A stretch of DNA of 64,000 nt from Sediminibacterium soli (GCF_009939225.1 NZ_JAACJR010000008.1:555107-619106); one strand, 5' to 3'. Shown: positions 25,888 through 34,409, numbered from the stretch's first letter. Program-made: numbers and translations. The notes: generated from the letters alone by a model not told the origin.

Positions 25888-27142
25888 ACGCTTTGGGTTG
25901 AACGATTCTGTATCCGGAAAATCCGAATACCATGGTAACCAGAAAACAGCACATGGGAACGATATACCCTGTTTGCAGGCTGCCGCTCATATCGCTGATC
26001 TGCGCCATCACAGGCGGCAGTATGGCGCCGCCCACGATAGACATAATGATCAGGCTGCTGCCGTATTTGGCATCAGCGCCCAGGCCTTCGATACCCAGCG
26101 AGAAAATGGTGGGGAACATGATCGACATAAAGAACGTGATACCGATCACCGCATAGATGGTGATCATACCATGCGCCAGCAGCGCCACCGCACATAAAAG
26201 GATATTGATGGCCGAATACACTGCGAGCATCCGCTGCGGTTTGAAAAAACGCATCAGGAAAGTACCCGCAAACCGGCCGATCATGAATGCCATGCCGCAT
26301 CCCCATCCCAGGTAATCGGCGGCTTTTACTTTATCGATACCCGCAGCGTCCACCGCATACAGGATAAAAAAGCTGAACACGCACACCTGTGCCCCCACAT
26401 AAAAGAATTGCGCCGCCACCGCCCAGCGCAGGTGTCTGAAAGCCCATGCATGCCTGATGCTTCGCGCATCCGTTTCTCCCTCTTCTTTGTGTATTTCCGG
26501 CAGCCTGATGACCGCAAAAAGTACGGCGATCAGGACGATGGCGGAACCCAGCACCAAATAAGGAAGCTTTACACTGGATGCTTCCGATGCCAGTGCCGCT
26601 TTACGCGCCACTTCGGTCATCGCGGACAGCTCTTCATCCGAAAAACCTTTGGTAAGAATGATGCGGGCGCCGATGATTGGCGCCAGCGTGGCGGCAAGAC
26701 CGTTGAATGACTGCGCAAAATTCAGACGCTGGGTAGACCTGGCCGGATCGCCAAGCAATGCCGCATAGGGATTGGCAACCGTTTCGAGAATGGCCAGACC
26801 GCAGGCGATGATAAACAGCGCCGCCAGGAAAAACCCATACAGCTGCGTATTGGCTGCCGGTATAAACAGGAAGGAACCGATGGCAAACAAAGACAGACCG
26901 GTAAGAATGCCGGTTTTGTAACCGAAGCGTTTCATGATCATGCCGGCAGGCAGGGCCATTACGAAATAACCGATGAATACGGCCGAGTCTACCAGTGAAG
27001 ACTGCAGGGTAGACAGGCTGAAAGATTTTTTCAGGTGCGGAATCAGTATCGGGTCCAGGTTGTGCACAAAACCCCAGAAGAAAAACAAACTGGTAACCAG
27101 TGCAAACGGCAGCAGGTAGGAACGCGGGGCAGTTGGTTTCAT
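25880..27142 (-). CDS. fucP: FucP-like L-fucose:H+ symporter (MFS)
   Basis: Inner-membrane major facilitator permease, 420 residues and 12 TM helices. The start is the ATG at 27140-27142 (MKPTAPRSYLLPF); an in-frame TTG nine bases upstream is less likely. Family signatures are LFFWGFVHNLDPILIPHLK (TM1), GYFVMALPAGMIMKRFGYK (TM2/loop) and the TM4-5 segment ILETVANPYAALLG, all characteristic of FucP/GluP permeases. It is the first gene of the fucose operon, read away from the IclR regulator across a 96-bp spacer with a palindromic operator. Confidence 0.92.
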   Translation of the reverse strand: MKPTAPRSYLLPFALVTSLFFFWGFVHNLDPILIPHLKKSFSLSTLQSSLVDSAVFIGYFVMALPAGMIMKRFGYKTGILTGLSLFAIGSFLFIPAANTQLYGFFLAALFIIACGLAILETVANPYAALLGDPARSTQRLNFAQSFNGLAATLAPIIGARIILTKGFSDEELSAMTEVARKAALASEASSVKLPYLVLGSAIVLIAVLFAVIRLPEIHKEEGETDARSIRHAWAFRHLRWAVAAQFFYVGAQVCVFSFFILYAVDAAGIDKVKAADYLGWGCGMAFMIGRFAGTFLMRFFKPQRMLAVYSAINILLCAVALLAHGMITIYAVIGITFFMSIMFPTIFSLGIEGLGADAKYGSSLIIMSIVGGAILPPVMAQISDMSGSLQTGYIVPMCCFLVTMVFGFSGYRIVQPKAYA

Positions 27143-27158
27143 AAGCAGCAATCGTTAT

Positions 27159-27175
27159 ATTCCATATTATGGAAT
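27159..27175. promoter_or_regulatory. Palindromic operator, likely IclR-family binding site
   Basis: ATTCCATATTATGGAAT is a perfect 8-bp inverted repeat with one central base. A related half-site (ATATGGAGT, about 27187-27195) lies 11 bases away. The palindrome falls between the fucP ATG (27142) and a minus-strand TATATTTA box (about 27198-27205), so it would block or regulate the fucose operon and perhaps the regulator gene itself. Confidence 0.65.
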
Positions 27176-27238
27176 TAAATTCTTTAATATGGAGTAAATA
27201 TAACCGCTTTTGCGTATTTTCGGTATCATTTTTTACCG

Positions 27239-27979
27239 ATGATACAGGTTATCCACAGGGCACTCGATATACTGGAATTTGTGGGCAGTAACAACAATAC
27301 GCCCAAACTGCTGAGCGAGATAGCCAGGCAGCTGCAGCTGAAACCCGGCACCTGCGCCAATATTGTGAAAACACTTACCCTCCGCGGTTACCTTGACAAA
27401 CTGGATTCACAGAAAGGCTACCAGCTGGGCAGGCAGGTATTCTCCCTCACGGAGAACAGCGGTTACCAGCAGTTGCTGATAGACGCCGCAGACGAGGTAA
27501 TGGCAAAAACAGTGGCGGAACTGCACGAAAATGTATTGCTCGCGATCCTGAAAAACGAGAACCGCCTGGTGATCCACCGCAAAAACAGCGCGCAGCTGGT
27601 GCAGGCCAATACGCCAGACGAAAAAAAAGCCTACGATTCCTCCACGGGCAGGCTACTCATCGCCATGCTGCCCGACGATCAGCTGGAAAGATATGTGCAT
27701 GAATACGGTCTGCCTTCGGCTTCGCTATGGCCGCACGCACATACCAAACAGCGTTTTCTGCAGCAGATACAAAAGATCCGCAACGACGGTTACGCGCTTA
27801 TCGAAGACAGTGTGCAGATCGTAGGCATCGCCGCGCCGGTTTACCGGAGCGGGAAAGTGGTGGCCAGTCTGAGCATCTATATCCCCTCTTTCAGGGTAAA
27901 CGCCGCCACCCGCACAAAAATGATCCGGCTGGGTACACGGGCCGCCAAAAAGATCAGCACTGCATTATCGGTTTCCTGA
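27239..27979 (+). CDS. IclR-family transcriptional regulator
   Basis: DNA-binding regulator of 246 residues. The N-terminal winged helix (about 3-62) reads VIHRALDILEFVGSN...LSEIARQLQLKPGTCANIVKTL; the C-terminal effector domain (about 75-245) has the IclR-type LAILKNENRLVIHR, AYDSSTGRLLIA and VGIAAPVYRSGKVVASLSIY segments. Divergent from the fucose operon, it most likely controls it via the palindrome at 27159-27175. Its stop abuts that of the next gene on the other strand with no gap. Confidence 0.93.
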   Translation: MIQVIHRALDILEFVGSNNNTPKLLSEIARQLQLKPGTCANIVKTLTLRGYLDKLDSQKGYQLGRQVFSLTENSGYQQLLIDAADEVMAKTVAELHENVLLAILKNENRLVIHRKNSAQLVQANTPDEKKAYDSSTGRLLIAMLPDDQLERYVHEYGLPSASLWPHAHTKQRFLQQIQKIRNDGYALIEDSVQIVGIAAPVYRSGKVVASLSIYIPSFRVNAATRTKMIRLGTRAAKKISTALSVS

Positions 27980-28435
27980 TCAGGCCGGCGCATGTTCGTG
28001 CATTTCTTCCAGCATTTTCTTCATGCCGCCCAAAATCAAATCCCATCCCTGCTCCGCATGCACGCGCATCTCCTCGGTTGGTATGTTTTCCTGCGTAACC
28101 AGCAACACCGTTCTGTCGCCCTCGGGCTGCAATTCATAGGTGATCATCACATAATTCTCCGGCTTATCGGGCTGCTCCTTTTCCCATCTCGAGCTCCAGT
28201 AATCGTGTTTGAGCAAGCGGTTGGGCTGCGATTCATATACCCGGCCCTTGTCTTCATAAGGCCGCCCCTGCCATTGGCCTGTCCAGCGTATCGGGCTTCC
28301 CGGTTTCCAGTCTGATTCCGCATCGGTATCGTGAAAATATTTTTTGATGAGCGCAGGGTCGGTCAGCGCCGCCCATACCCTTTCTACTGGCGCATCAATA
28401 TTGATGCTGTTATGTCCGGTGATATCGTATTTCAT
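27980..28435 (-). CDS. SRPBCC/AHSA1-domain protein
   Basis: Cytoplasmic START/Bet v1-like ligand-binding fold, 151 residues from the ATG at 28433-28435 (MKYDITGHNSINIDAPVERV). The INIDAPVERVWAALTDPALI opening and the C-terminal GWDLILGGMKKMLE helix are typical of the AHSA1/polyketide cyclase-like group. The reading frame is open further upstream but lacks family features. The stop shares the palindrome TGATCA with the IclR gene stop. Ligand unknown. Confidence 0.85.
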   Translation of the reverse strand: MKYDITGHNSINIDAPVERVWAALTDPALIKKYFHDTDAESDWKPGSPIRWTGQWQGRPYEDKGRVYESQPNRLLKHDYWSSRWEKEQPDKPENYVMITYELQPEGDRTVLLVTQENIPTEEMRVHAEQGWDLILGGMKKMLEEMHEHAPA

Positions 28436-28576
28436 ACAATTGCTTTTGACTGGCTTCCAAAACAACAATGCCAGGCCGCGGAATGATTGCCTGCCATTCT
28501 TTTTTTGGGTAAAAAAAACCGCAGTCTGCCGGGTATACCAGCCGGTACCTGTATTTTGCGGGCCCAACTACCCGTT

Positions 28577-29650
28577 ATGAGGAGATCGGTGCTTTTTCGT
28601 TTACATTCCCTGACAGGACTGCTGTCGGGATTGTTCATCCTGCTGATGTCGGTATCGGGATCGCTGCTCGTGTTCCGCGATGAGATCGACAGCTGGCAAT
28701 ACCCGACGGTAACCGAAATACCCGGTAAGACCCTGTATACCATCGATCAGGCCTATACATCCCTGCGGCAGCAATATCCCCGGGCGCAGGTAAACAGCGT
28801 TTCGCTGGCAGCGGGCAGCCAGGAGCCGTTTATTTTTACGGTCAATGATTCCGCTTATTTTTCGGGCGAAAGATCGCTGCAGGTTTTCCTGCACCCGCAA
28901 ACAGGCCAACAGTTGCGCATTCGCGGTGGCAGCAGGGACATCAGCGGCAATTTCATGAGCTGGCTGGGCAGCTTTCACAACTCTTTTCACCTCAAAAAAA
29001 CCGGCGAATGGCTGCTGGGATTTTTTGCGCTTGTTTTCTGCACCGGTCTTATTACCGGCATGGCACTGTACCGTAAGCAGCTGCCGGCCGTACTGGGTTT
29101 TCGCAAACAGGTATTCAAACGAAAAAAACTGCACCAGCTTATCGGTGTATACGCCCTGCTTTTTAACCTGGTGATGGGTATATCGGGTTTCTGGATGCAG
29201 CGCTATGTTTTTAAAAAATCTTTTTACCAAAGTTTTCCCGCCTACCAGGCCCGTGTAAAAACATCGGGCGCCCTGTTCTTTTCGCTCGACAGCGCGCTTG
29301 GCCGGGTAAAACAGCAGTACCGCGATTTTACGCCTTACGTGATCTATTTCGCAAAGTCAAAAAAATCGAATACGGCCATATACGGCAGCAGGGCGCGCAA
29401 TTCCTTTATTCACTCCAGGAAATTTGCGGATGCGGTCTTTTTAGACAGCACCGGCCGCATTGCGAAAACCGCATTTGTTAACGAGATCGATGCCGACGAC
29501 CGTTACGATATCGTTAACTCTCAGGTACATTTTGGCAGGTACGGAGGCTGGCCGATGAAGTGGCTGTATGTTTTGCTGGGCATCAGCAGCGGCATTTTAA
29601 GCATCACGGGCGCTGCCCTCTGGTGGAAAAGAAAACGCAGTCAAACCTGA
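28577..29650 (+). CDS. PepSY-associated TM helix protein
   Basis: Inner-membrane protein, 357 residues from the ATG at 28577 (MRRSVLFRLHSLTGLLSGLF). TM helices are at about 12-35, 150-172, 195-215 and at the C-terminus (LYVLLGISSGILSITGAALWW). Between TM1 and TM2 is a PepSY-like periplasmic domain. Family members often accompany siderophore receptors and may act in iron reduction or as regulators. His pairs at the helices (FRLHSL, GSFHNSFH, KLHQLIG, NSQVHFG) are typical of possible heme-binding members. No iron gene is adjacent. Confidence 0.85.
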   Translation: MRRSVLFRLHSLTGLLSGLFILLMSVSGSLLVFRDEIDSWQYPTVTEIPGKTLYTIDQAYTSLRQQYPRAQVNSVSLAAGSQEPFIFTVNDSAYFSGERSLQVFLHPQTGQQLRIRGGSRDISGNFMSWLGSFHNSFHLKKTGEWLLGFFALVFCTGLITGMALYRKQLPAVLGFRKQVFKRKKLHQLIGVYALLFNLVMGISGFWMQRYVFKKSFYQSFPAYQARVKTSGALFFSLDSALGRVKQQYRDFTPYVIYFAKSKKSNTAIYGSRARNSFIHSRKFADAVFLDSTGRIAKTAFVNEIDADDRYDIVNSQVHFGRYGGWPMKWLYVLLGISSGILSITGAALWWKRKRSQT

Positions 29651-29723
29651 TATCCTGAAACCGCTTATCAAACATATCGCCCACCGGCTTGGGGTCTTTG
29701 CCTGGCTGGCCCACGGCTCGTTT

Positions 29724-30479
29724 TTGCTGGCGCGGATAAGATACCGGAAAACGAACCGGGCTTTCCTGGAAACCAATCCGGGTATTGCCCTGCCGCCCGA
29801 CAGATTCCTGTTTGAAACCTACGGGCTCAATTACCGCCGGTTTTATGAAGACGGCAAACTAACGGCGCAGGAAACCGCGGCATGGATGACTGTTTATCTC
29901 CGGGAACCGCCCGTGCAGGTACTCGACTGGGGTTGCGGCGCAGGCAGGGTAACCAGGCACCTGCCGCTTGTTTTTCCACAGGCTGCGGTATACGGCGCCG
30001 ATACCAACGCGGATATGATCGGGTGGAACCGGCAGCACTGTGCGGGCATAGGGTTTGTGTTAACCGCGCAGCAACCGCCCACACCGTTTCGCACCGGGCA
30101 GTTCGATGGTATACTGGGGCTTTCGGTATTCACGCATATCGATCCTTCCGTTACCGGTGCGTGGATACAGGAGCTGCATCGCCTGTTACAACCCGGCGGC
30201 GTTGCCGTAGTAACCACACACGGTGACTGTTACCTGAACAAGTTGACCCGCGCCCGGCGTCTTGCCTGGGAGCGGCAGGGTGTTGCGGTGCAGGCATATG
30301 GACAACCGGGCAAACGTATTTTTGCCACCTATCACCATCCCGCGTTCTTCCGCAAACTGCTGGAAGAATATGTTACGGTGCTGGAATACCATAACGGCAA
30401 AACCCACCCCGAAAAAACAGGCGGACAGGATCTCTGGATCATTCAAAAACGGATCGCTACCGGTGAAAACGCCGACTGA
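29724..30479 (+). CDS. Class I SAM-dependent methyltransferase
   Basis: Methyltransferase with a Rossmann fold, 251 residues if the TTG at 29724 is used. Motif I is VLDWGCGAGRVTRHL (about 66-80), motif II around YGADTNADMI and motif IV FDGILGLSVFTHI. No ATG is in frame upstream; yet the frame is open from 29601 and encodes a basic/hydrophobic segment (KPLIKHIAHRLGVFAWLAHG) that looks protein-like, so the true start may lie farther upstream at a rare codon. Starts about 75 bases after the PepSY gene in the same direction. Substrate unknown. Confidence 0.75.
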   Translation: MLARIRYRKTNRAFLETNPGIALPPDRFLFETYGLNYRRFYEDGKLTAQETAAWMTVYLREPPVQVLDWGCGAGRVTRHLPLVFPQAAVYGADTNADMIGWNRQHCAGIGFVLTAQQPPTPFRTGQFDGILGLSVFTHIDPSVTGAWIQELHRLLQPGGVAVVTTHGDCYLNKLTRARRLAWERQGVAVQAYGQPGKRIFATYHHPAFFRKLLEEYVTVLEYHNGKTHPEKTGGQDLWIIQKRIATGENAD

Positions 30480-30546
30480 AACGGCCGCTTATGCTATTGT
30501 TAATTTTACCACTCCCGCACCAAATACCTGTAACTTTGACAACATC

Positions 30547-31236
30547 ATGCGAACCCTTTTACTTTCCCTTATCCTGATTTCTGTATTGTCTGCCGCGGGG
30601 CAGTGCAAAACCTACCGGCTGGGCGAGAAACGCGATACGCTCGATTGCGTGGATACAAAAGGAATGAAACAGGGACGGTGGATTGTTCGGGTACCGCCGT
30701 TGCGCGGAGAACCCGGTTACGAAGAAGAAGGCATCTTCATCAATAACCGCAAGGAAGGCGTCTGGAAACGTTTCAACACCATGGGCGATCCGCTTGCCGT
30801 TGAAACCTATAAATGGGGTAACAGAAACGGCAAATGTCTATACTTCACCATCGCCGGTATCGAACGCGAAGAGAACTGGCGAGCGGTAAACCCCGACAAG
30901 GTATTTGATACCATCGATGTGGTTGATCCCAAAGACCCGAATAAATACGAAAAAGTGATCGTCAAAAACGAAGGCAGGTCTTTAAAACACGGGGTCTGGC
31001 GCTATTTCAATCCCAATACCGGTGCGTTGATGCAAACTGAAAAATATATACTCGATCAGTTGCAGACAGATGAGGCGCCCAGTGTAACGCAGGGTATGAC
31101 CAAGGTGGGAACCGATACGGCCCGCACAAAAGCCGCCGCCGTTCCCGAAAAACCCAAACCCAGGGAAGTGCTCGAATTCGAGAAAAAAAATGCAGGCAAA
31201 AAAACCAGGGTGAGGGATGGAAGAACGGGTGGATGA
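30547..31236 (+). CDS. Secreted MORN-like repeat protein
   Basis: Exported protein, 229 residues, ATG at 30547, signal peptide about 1-18 (ending SAAGQ). The middle has MORN/YwqK-type repeats, recognised by GxxxGxW spacing: KGMKQGRWIVRV (about 38-49), NNRKEGVWKRF (about 65-75), GNRNGKCLYF and SLKHGVWRYFNPNTG. The C-terminal tail is Lys/Pro/Ala-rich and probably disordered. The function of such proteins is unknown; they are common in Bacteroidota. It lies just upstream of the sigma/anti-sigma-like pair, but 280 bases with word repeats intervene. Confidence 0.7.
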   Translation: MRTLLLSLILISVLSAAGQCKTYRLGEKRDTLDCVDTKGMKQGRWIVRVPPLRGEPGYEEEGIFINNRKEGVWKRFNTMGDPLAVETYKWGNRNGKCLYFTIAGIEREENWRAVNPDKVFDTIDVVDPKDPNKYEKVIVKNEGRSLKHGVWRYFNPNTGALMQTEKYILDQLQTDEAPSVTQGMTKVGTDTARTKAAAVPEKPKPREVLEFEKKNAGKKTRVRDGRTGG

Positions 31237-31290
31237 GGCGTGAATCGTGAAACCTCAGACCTGAATAGTGAGAGACCTGGAAGTGATGGT
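31228..31290. repeat. Intergenic word repeat (family B)
   Basis: Words GATGAGGCGTGAATCGTGAA, ACCTCAGACCTGAATAGTGA and AGAGACCTGG begin in the stop codon context of the MORN-like gene. The rest of the spacer to 31515 holds AT-rich sequence and a TAGCTTTA box (31483-31490) that may be the sigma gene promoter. Confidence 0.45.
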
Positions 31291-31515
31291 GTTTGCTTTT
31301 ATTGCGTATTGTATTAGTTTACAGTGTTTTTTAGCTATCAAACAGGGAGTATCCTCTCCTGATATCAATCCCTCTGTTTTTCTGCAGATAAATCCTGTCC
31401 GCGTTACGGTAAAATTGTATGTCTGCATTGCCGGGTAACAGGCAACCTTTCGGCCTCGATGTACGTATCCGGCAAATAAGAGTAGCTTTAAGACGAATTG
31501 CAACGTATCCTGAAC

Positions 31516-32097
31516 ATGCCCCGCGAGATACCGCATATATCGAGTCTTATAGCTGGTTGCTGCCGGAACGACCGGAACAGCCAGCGCGACCTATACCATG
31601 GGTTATACGGGTATGCCATGAAAATCTGTTTCCGTTATGTAAACAAACCCGAAGAGGCTGAAGAGCTCGTAAGCGAGTCTTTTGTAAAACTCTTCCGGAA
31701 TATAGGTCAGTTCGATGGCAACCGGGTGGGTGATACAGAGGCGCTGCTGAAAGGGTGGTTCAAACGCATTGTGGTAAATACCAGTATCGATTACCTGCGA
31801 CGCACACAGCTGAAAACGGTGAACCATGAAATCAGTGATGACGACGGCACTTTTGTGGATGCACAGGAGAACGGCATGGATAAGATCAGTTATGATGAGA
31901 TCATCGGCGCCATCCGGAAACTTACGCCTGTGTACAGAACGGTTTTCAATCTTTTTGTGATCGAAGGATTCAGTCACGAAGAGATCGCCGCGCAACTGGG
32001 CATCAGTGTGGGCGCCTCAAAATCCAATCTTTCCAAAGCCAGGAATAACCTGAGAAAAATGATTACCCAACAAACCGATTACCGATTATATGCATAA
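31516..32097 (+). CDS. ECF-type RNA polymerase sigma-70 factor
   Basis: Alternative sigma factor, 193 residues from the ATG at 31516; an in-frame TTG six codons upstream is a less likely start. Sigma region 2 spans about 22-90 (YGYAMKICFRYVNKPEEAEE, WFKRIVVNTSIDYLRR) and region 4 about 125-180 (VFNLFVIEGFSHEEIAAQLG, ISVGASKSNLSKARNNLRK). Its last codons overlap the ATG of the next gene by 8 bases (ATGCATAA), so the two are translationally coupled and the partner is the probable regulator of this sigma factor. Confidence 0.93.
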   Translation: MPREIPHISSLIAGCCRNDRNSQRDLYHGLYGYAMKICFRYVNKPEEAEELVSESFVKLFRNIGQFDGNRVGDTEALLKGWFKRIVVNTSIDYLRRTQLKTVNHEISDDDGTFVDAQENGMDKISYDEIIGAIRKLTPVYRTVFNLFVIEGFSHEEIAAQLGISVGASKSNLSKARNNLRKMITQQTDYRLYA

Positions 32098-33463
32098 CCC
32101 CGGGCACGATAAAGAGCTTGACGATTTCAGCAGGGAGGCTGCTGCGCAGTACCATGCGCCGGGGTCGCCTGACTGGGGTAAGCTGTCGCGGGAACTGGAC
32201 AGGCTGCTTCCTGTTGAAAAAAGAAAAAGAAGGTTTGGTCTCTGGTGGTGGCTGTTGCCCGTGCTGCTGACCGGTGCCGCCGGCGGCTACTGGATGGTAT
32301 CACAGCGCGGCGGAACAGACACCGCCACCGAAGCAACAACCAACACGCAACCGGCAACACCGGGCGCAAACACCACAACCGACCATCAATCAATGCCGGC
32401 AGGTACACAGGTACAGGCTGACCAAACAACTGCTCCCGCTGCTGAAATACAGCAAAACAAAAAACGCTCCGAAACAAACCGGGGCCAGTTTACTGCATTC
32501 CTGCCCTCTGTTAAACGCAACAATACCCCGAATGGATCAGGGGCAACAGCATCAGTGCATACCATCCATACAGGTATACCGGTACCCGATGGAAAAACAG
32601 TAAGGGCGGCGCAACCGGCAGCAGGATCACCAAACGCGATGGCGGAAGAAACAAATGCGGTGAAGGATGACAGATCATCCGCCGGTAATACCTCCGTGGG
32701 TATGATGACCACCGATAGCTACGGCCCGTCCCGGCAGCAAGAAACCGCTCAGCAAAAAAACACTGCGCCTGCACAGGAAAAAACCACCCGCGACAGTCTC
32801 ACTGCTGTTTCAGAACCTGTGCCTGCCGCAAAAAAAGCGGCAAAAACAAAATTGCCTCCGTTGGGCAGGGGTTTCAGCGCGGGCATTATTGCCGGTATGG
32901 ATCTGAGTACTGTAAAATTCAGGTATGGCAATGAACCCGGTTACAATATTGGTTTGATCGGTGGCTATCATTTTAACCGCGCATGGTCGGTTCATACAGG
33001 ACTGATCTATACACAGAAAAATTACAAGCTGGCCGGCTCGGATTTCACTGCGCCAAAAGGCTCCTGGGCCAGTTACTACAAGATACTTACGATAGAAGGT
33101 TATTGCCGCATGTACGAGTGGCCGCTGCTGGTGCGATACGGGTTTAACGCAGGGGAAAGGAACCGCTATTTTATCAGCACCGGTCTATCCTCCTATTTCA
33201 TGACAAGGGAAAACTACGAGTATTACTACCAGTATATGGGCAACCCCGCAACCCGCAACGCCGCTTACAAATCAAGCGATACGCATATACTGTCGATCGC
33301 ACACCTATCCGCGGGATTTGAAAGAAGGATCAGCAGGAACCTTTCCCTGCAGGTAGAACCCTATGCCAAGATACCGCTTGCGGGTGTTGGCCTGGGACAG
33401 ATCAAACTCAGCAGTTTCGGATTGAATTTCGGTCTGCAATTCAGGCAACCGTCAAAACGGTAA
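32090..33463 (+). CDS. Membrane-anchored protein with long linker and C-terminal outer-membrane beta-barrel; probable sigma regulator
   Basis: Product of 457 residues with an odd topology. Residues 1-49 are charged and cytoplasmic (KELDDFSREAAAQYHAPGS, DWGKLSRELDRLLPVEKRKRR); 50-70 form one TM helix, positive side in. Residues 71-259 are a Thr/Ala/Gln/Pro-rich low-complexity linker. Residues 260-457 read as an outer-membrane barrel of the PF13568 type with alternating aromatic strands and a terminal LNFGLQF beta-signal-like end. The N-terminal helix is followed by no cleavage site, so one chain may span both membranes. Coupling to the sigma gene suggests the N-terminus acts as anti-sigma and the barrel as sensor (inference). 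Confidence 0.72.
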   Translation: MHNPGHDKELDDFSREAAAQYHAPGSPDWGKLSRELDRLLPVEKRKRRFGLWWWLLPVLLTGAAGGYWMVSQRGGTDTATEATTNTQPATPGANTTTDHQSMPAGTQVQADQTTAPAAEIQQNKKRSETNRGQFTAFLPSVKRNNTPNGSGATASVHTIHTGIPVPDGKTVRAAQPAAGSPNAMAEETNAVKDDRSSAGNTSVGMMTTDSYGPSRQQETAQQKNTAPAQEKTTRDSLTAVSEPVPAAKKAAKTKLPPLGRGFSAGIIAGMDLSTVKFRYGNEPGYNIGLIGGYHFNRAWSVHTGLIYTQKNYKLAGSDFTAPKGSWASYYKILTIEGYCRMYEWPLLVRYGFNAGERNRYFISTGLSSYFMTRENYEYYYQYMGNPATRNAAYKSSDTHILSIAHLSAGFERRISRNLSLQVEPYAKIPLAGVGLGQIKLSSFGLNFGLQFRQPSKR

Positions 33464-33548
33464 GACCGTATCAACGCATAAAATATCCCAAGAAAAACCT
33501 GCAGCAGGCTACGATGATCTAAACGGGGCTTCATCGCGGCCCTGCAGG

Positions 33549-33574
33549 AAAAGCGACCTGGCAGGGTCGCTTTT
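33549..33574. terminator. Bidirectional Rho-independent terminator
   Basis: Perfect 10-bp inverted repeat AAAAGCGACC / GGTCGCTTTT with a 6-base loop, A-run on one side and T-run on the other, between the convergent barrel-protein gene and the esterase gene (stop at 33576). It can serve both transcripts. Confidence 0.85.
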
Positions 33575-33575
33575 C

Positions 33576-34409
33576 TCATAATGGCCGGATGCCAAGCAGC
33601 TTATTAAAATGTTTGCGGAAGAAAAGCAGTTGGTAATCGATGGCGTTACTCCAGTATACCCAGTTATGCTGGCCGGGTCTTTCAGTGTACTCATGCGGTA
33701 TTTTCAGATTCAGCAGTTTGTCGTGCATGGCACGGTTCATACCGATAATACCCAGGTCTTCCGTTCCGCTGTCGATGATAATCGATAAAGAATCCTTCGG
33801 GTAATTTTCCACCACACGCAGCGCACTCCAGTCGCGCCAGTATTTCTGGTTGGTGATCGTATCGCCCAGTCTTTTTTCCACATCATACCGCTGCGTGATC
33901 ACGCTTACATGCAATGCGCCGCTCATACTGCCCCCGCCGCTGAATACATCCGCGTGCCGGAAGGAAAGAAAGATACCGCCATGTCCGCCCATGCTCAGGC
34001 CTGTTATCACGCGTCCCCTCCTGTCGGCAATGGTGGCATAATGCGCATCCACATAGGCCGGCACTTCTTTGGCCACAAATGTTTCGAACTGGTAACTGGG
34101 ATCAACAGGACTATCGAAATACCAGCTGGTATAGCCGCCATCGGGGCAAACAATCATTACCTTATACTGTTCTGCCAGGTCTTTTATATGCGGCACACGC
34201 CTCAGCCAGTTGGCATAATCACCAAAAGCGCCATGGAGCAGGTACACAACAGGCAACTTTTCACTCGCCCCAACACCCTCGGGTCTGATCACCACCGTTT
34301 TGATACTCCGCTTCATCGCCGCACTGTACACAGAAACCGTATCAACAACAGCGGCCTGGCTCATCAGTCCATGAACAAGCAGCACAGACAGAAAAAATAG
34401 TTTCTTCAT
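33576..34409 (-). CDS. Secreted esterase-D/FrmB-like alpha/beta hydrolase
   Basis: Exported hydrolase, 277 residues, signal peptide about 1-19 (ending SQAAV). The fold is that of the putative-esterase family (PF00756): LPVVYLLHGAFGDYANWL (oxyanion region), the nucleophile elbow GLSMGGHGG, a candidate acidic residue in DSGTEDLG and catalytic His in GQHNWVYW. Relatives hydrolyse acyl groups from xylan, S-formylglutathione or mycolates; substrate here unknown. The stop codon abuts the bidirectional terminator. Confidence 0.88.
   Translation of the reverse strand: MKKLFFLSVLLVHGLMSQAAVVDTVSVYSAAMKRSIKTVVIRPEGVGASEKLPVVYLLHGAFGDYANWLRRVPHIKDLAEQYKVMIVCPDGGYTSWYFDSPVDPSYQFETFVAKEVPAYVDAHYATIADRRGRVITGLSMGGHGGIFLSFRHADVFSGGGSMSGALHVSVITQRYDVEKRLGDTITNQKYWRDWSALRVVENYPKDSLSIIIDSGTEDLGIIGMNRAMHDKLLNLKIPHEYTERPGQHNWVYWSNAIDYQLLFFRKHFNKLLGIRPL

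Noticed and set aside
30262..30546. N-terminal extension of the MORN-like gene
   Set aside because: It lies inside the methyltransferase gene in another frame; the ATG at 30547 starts a signal peptide.
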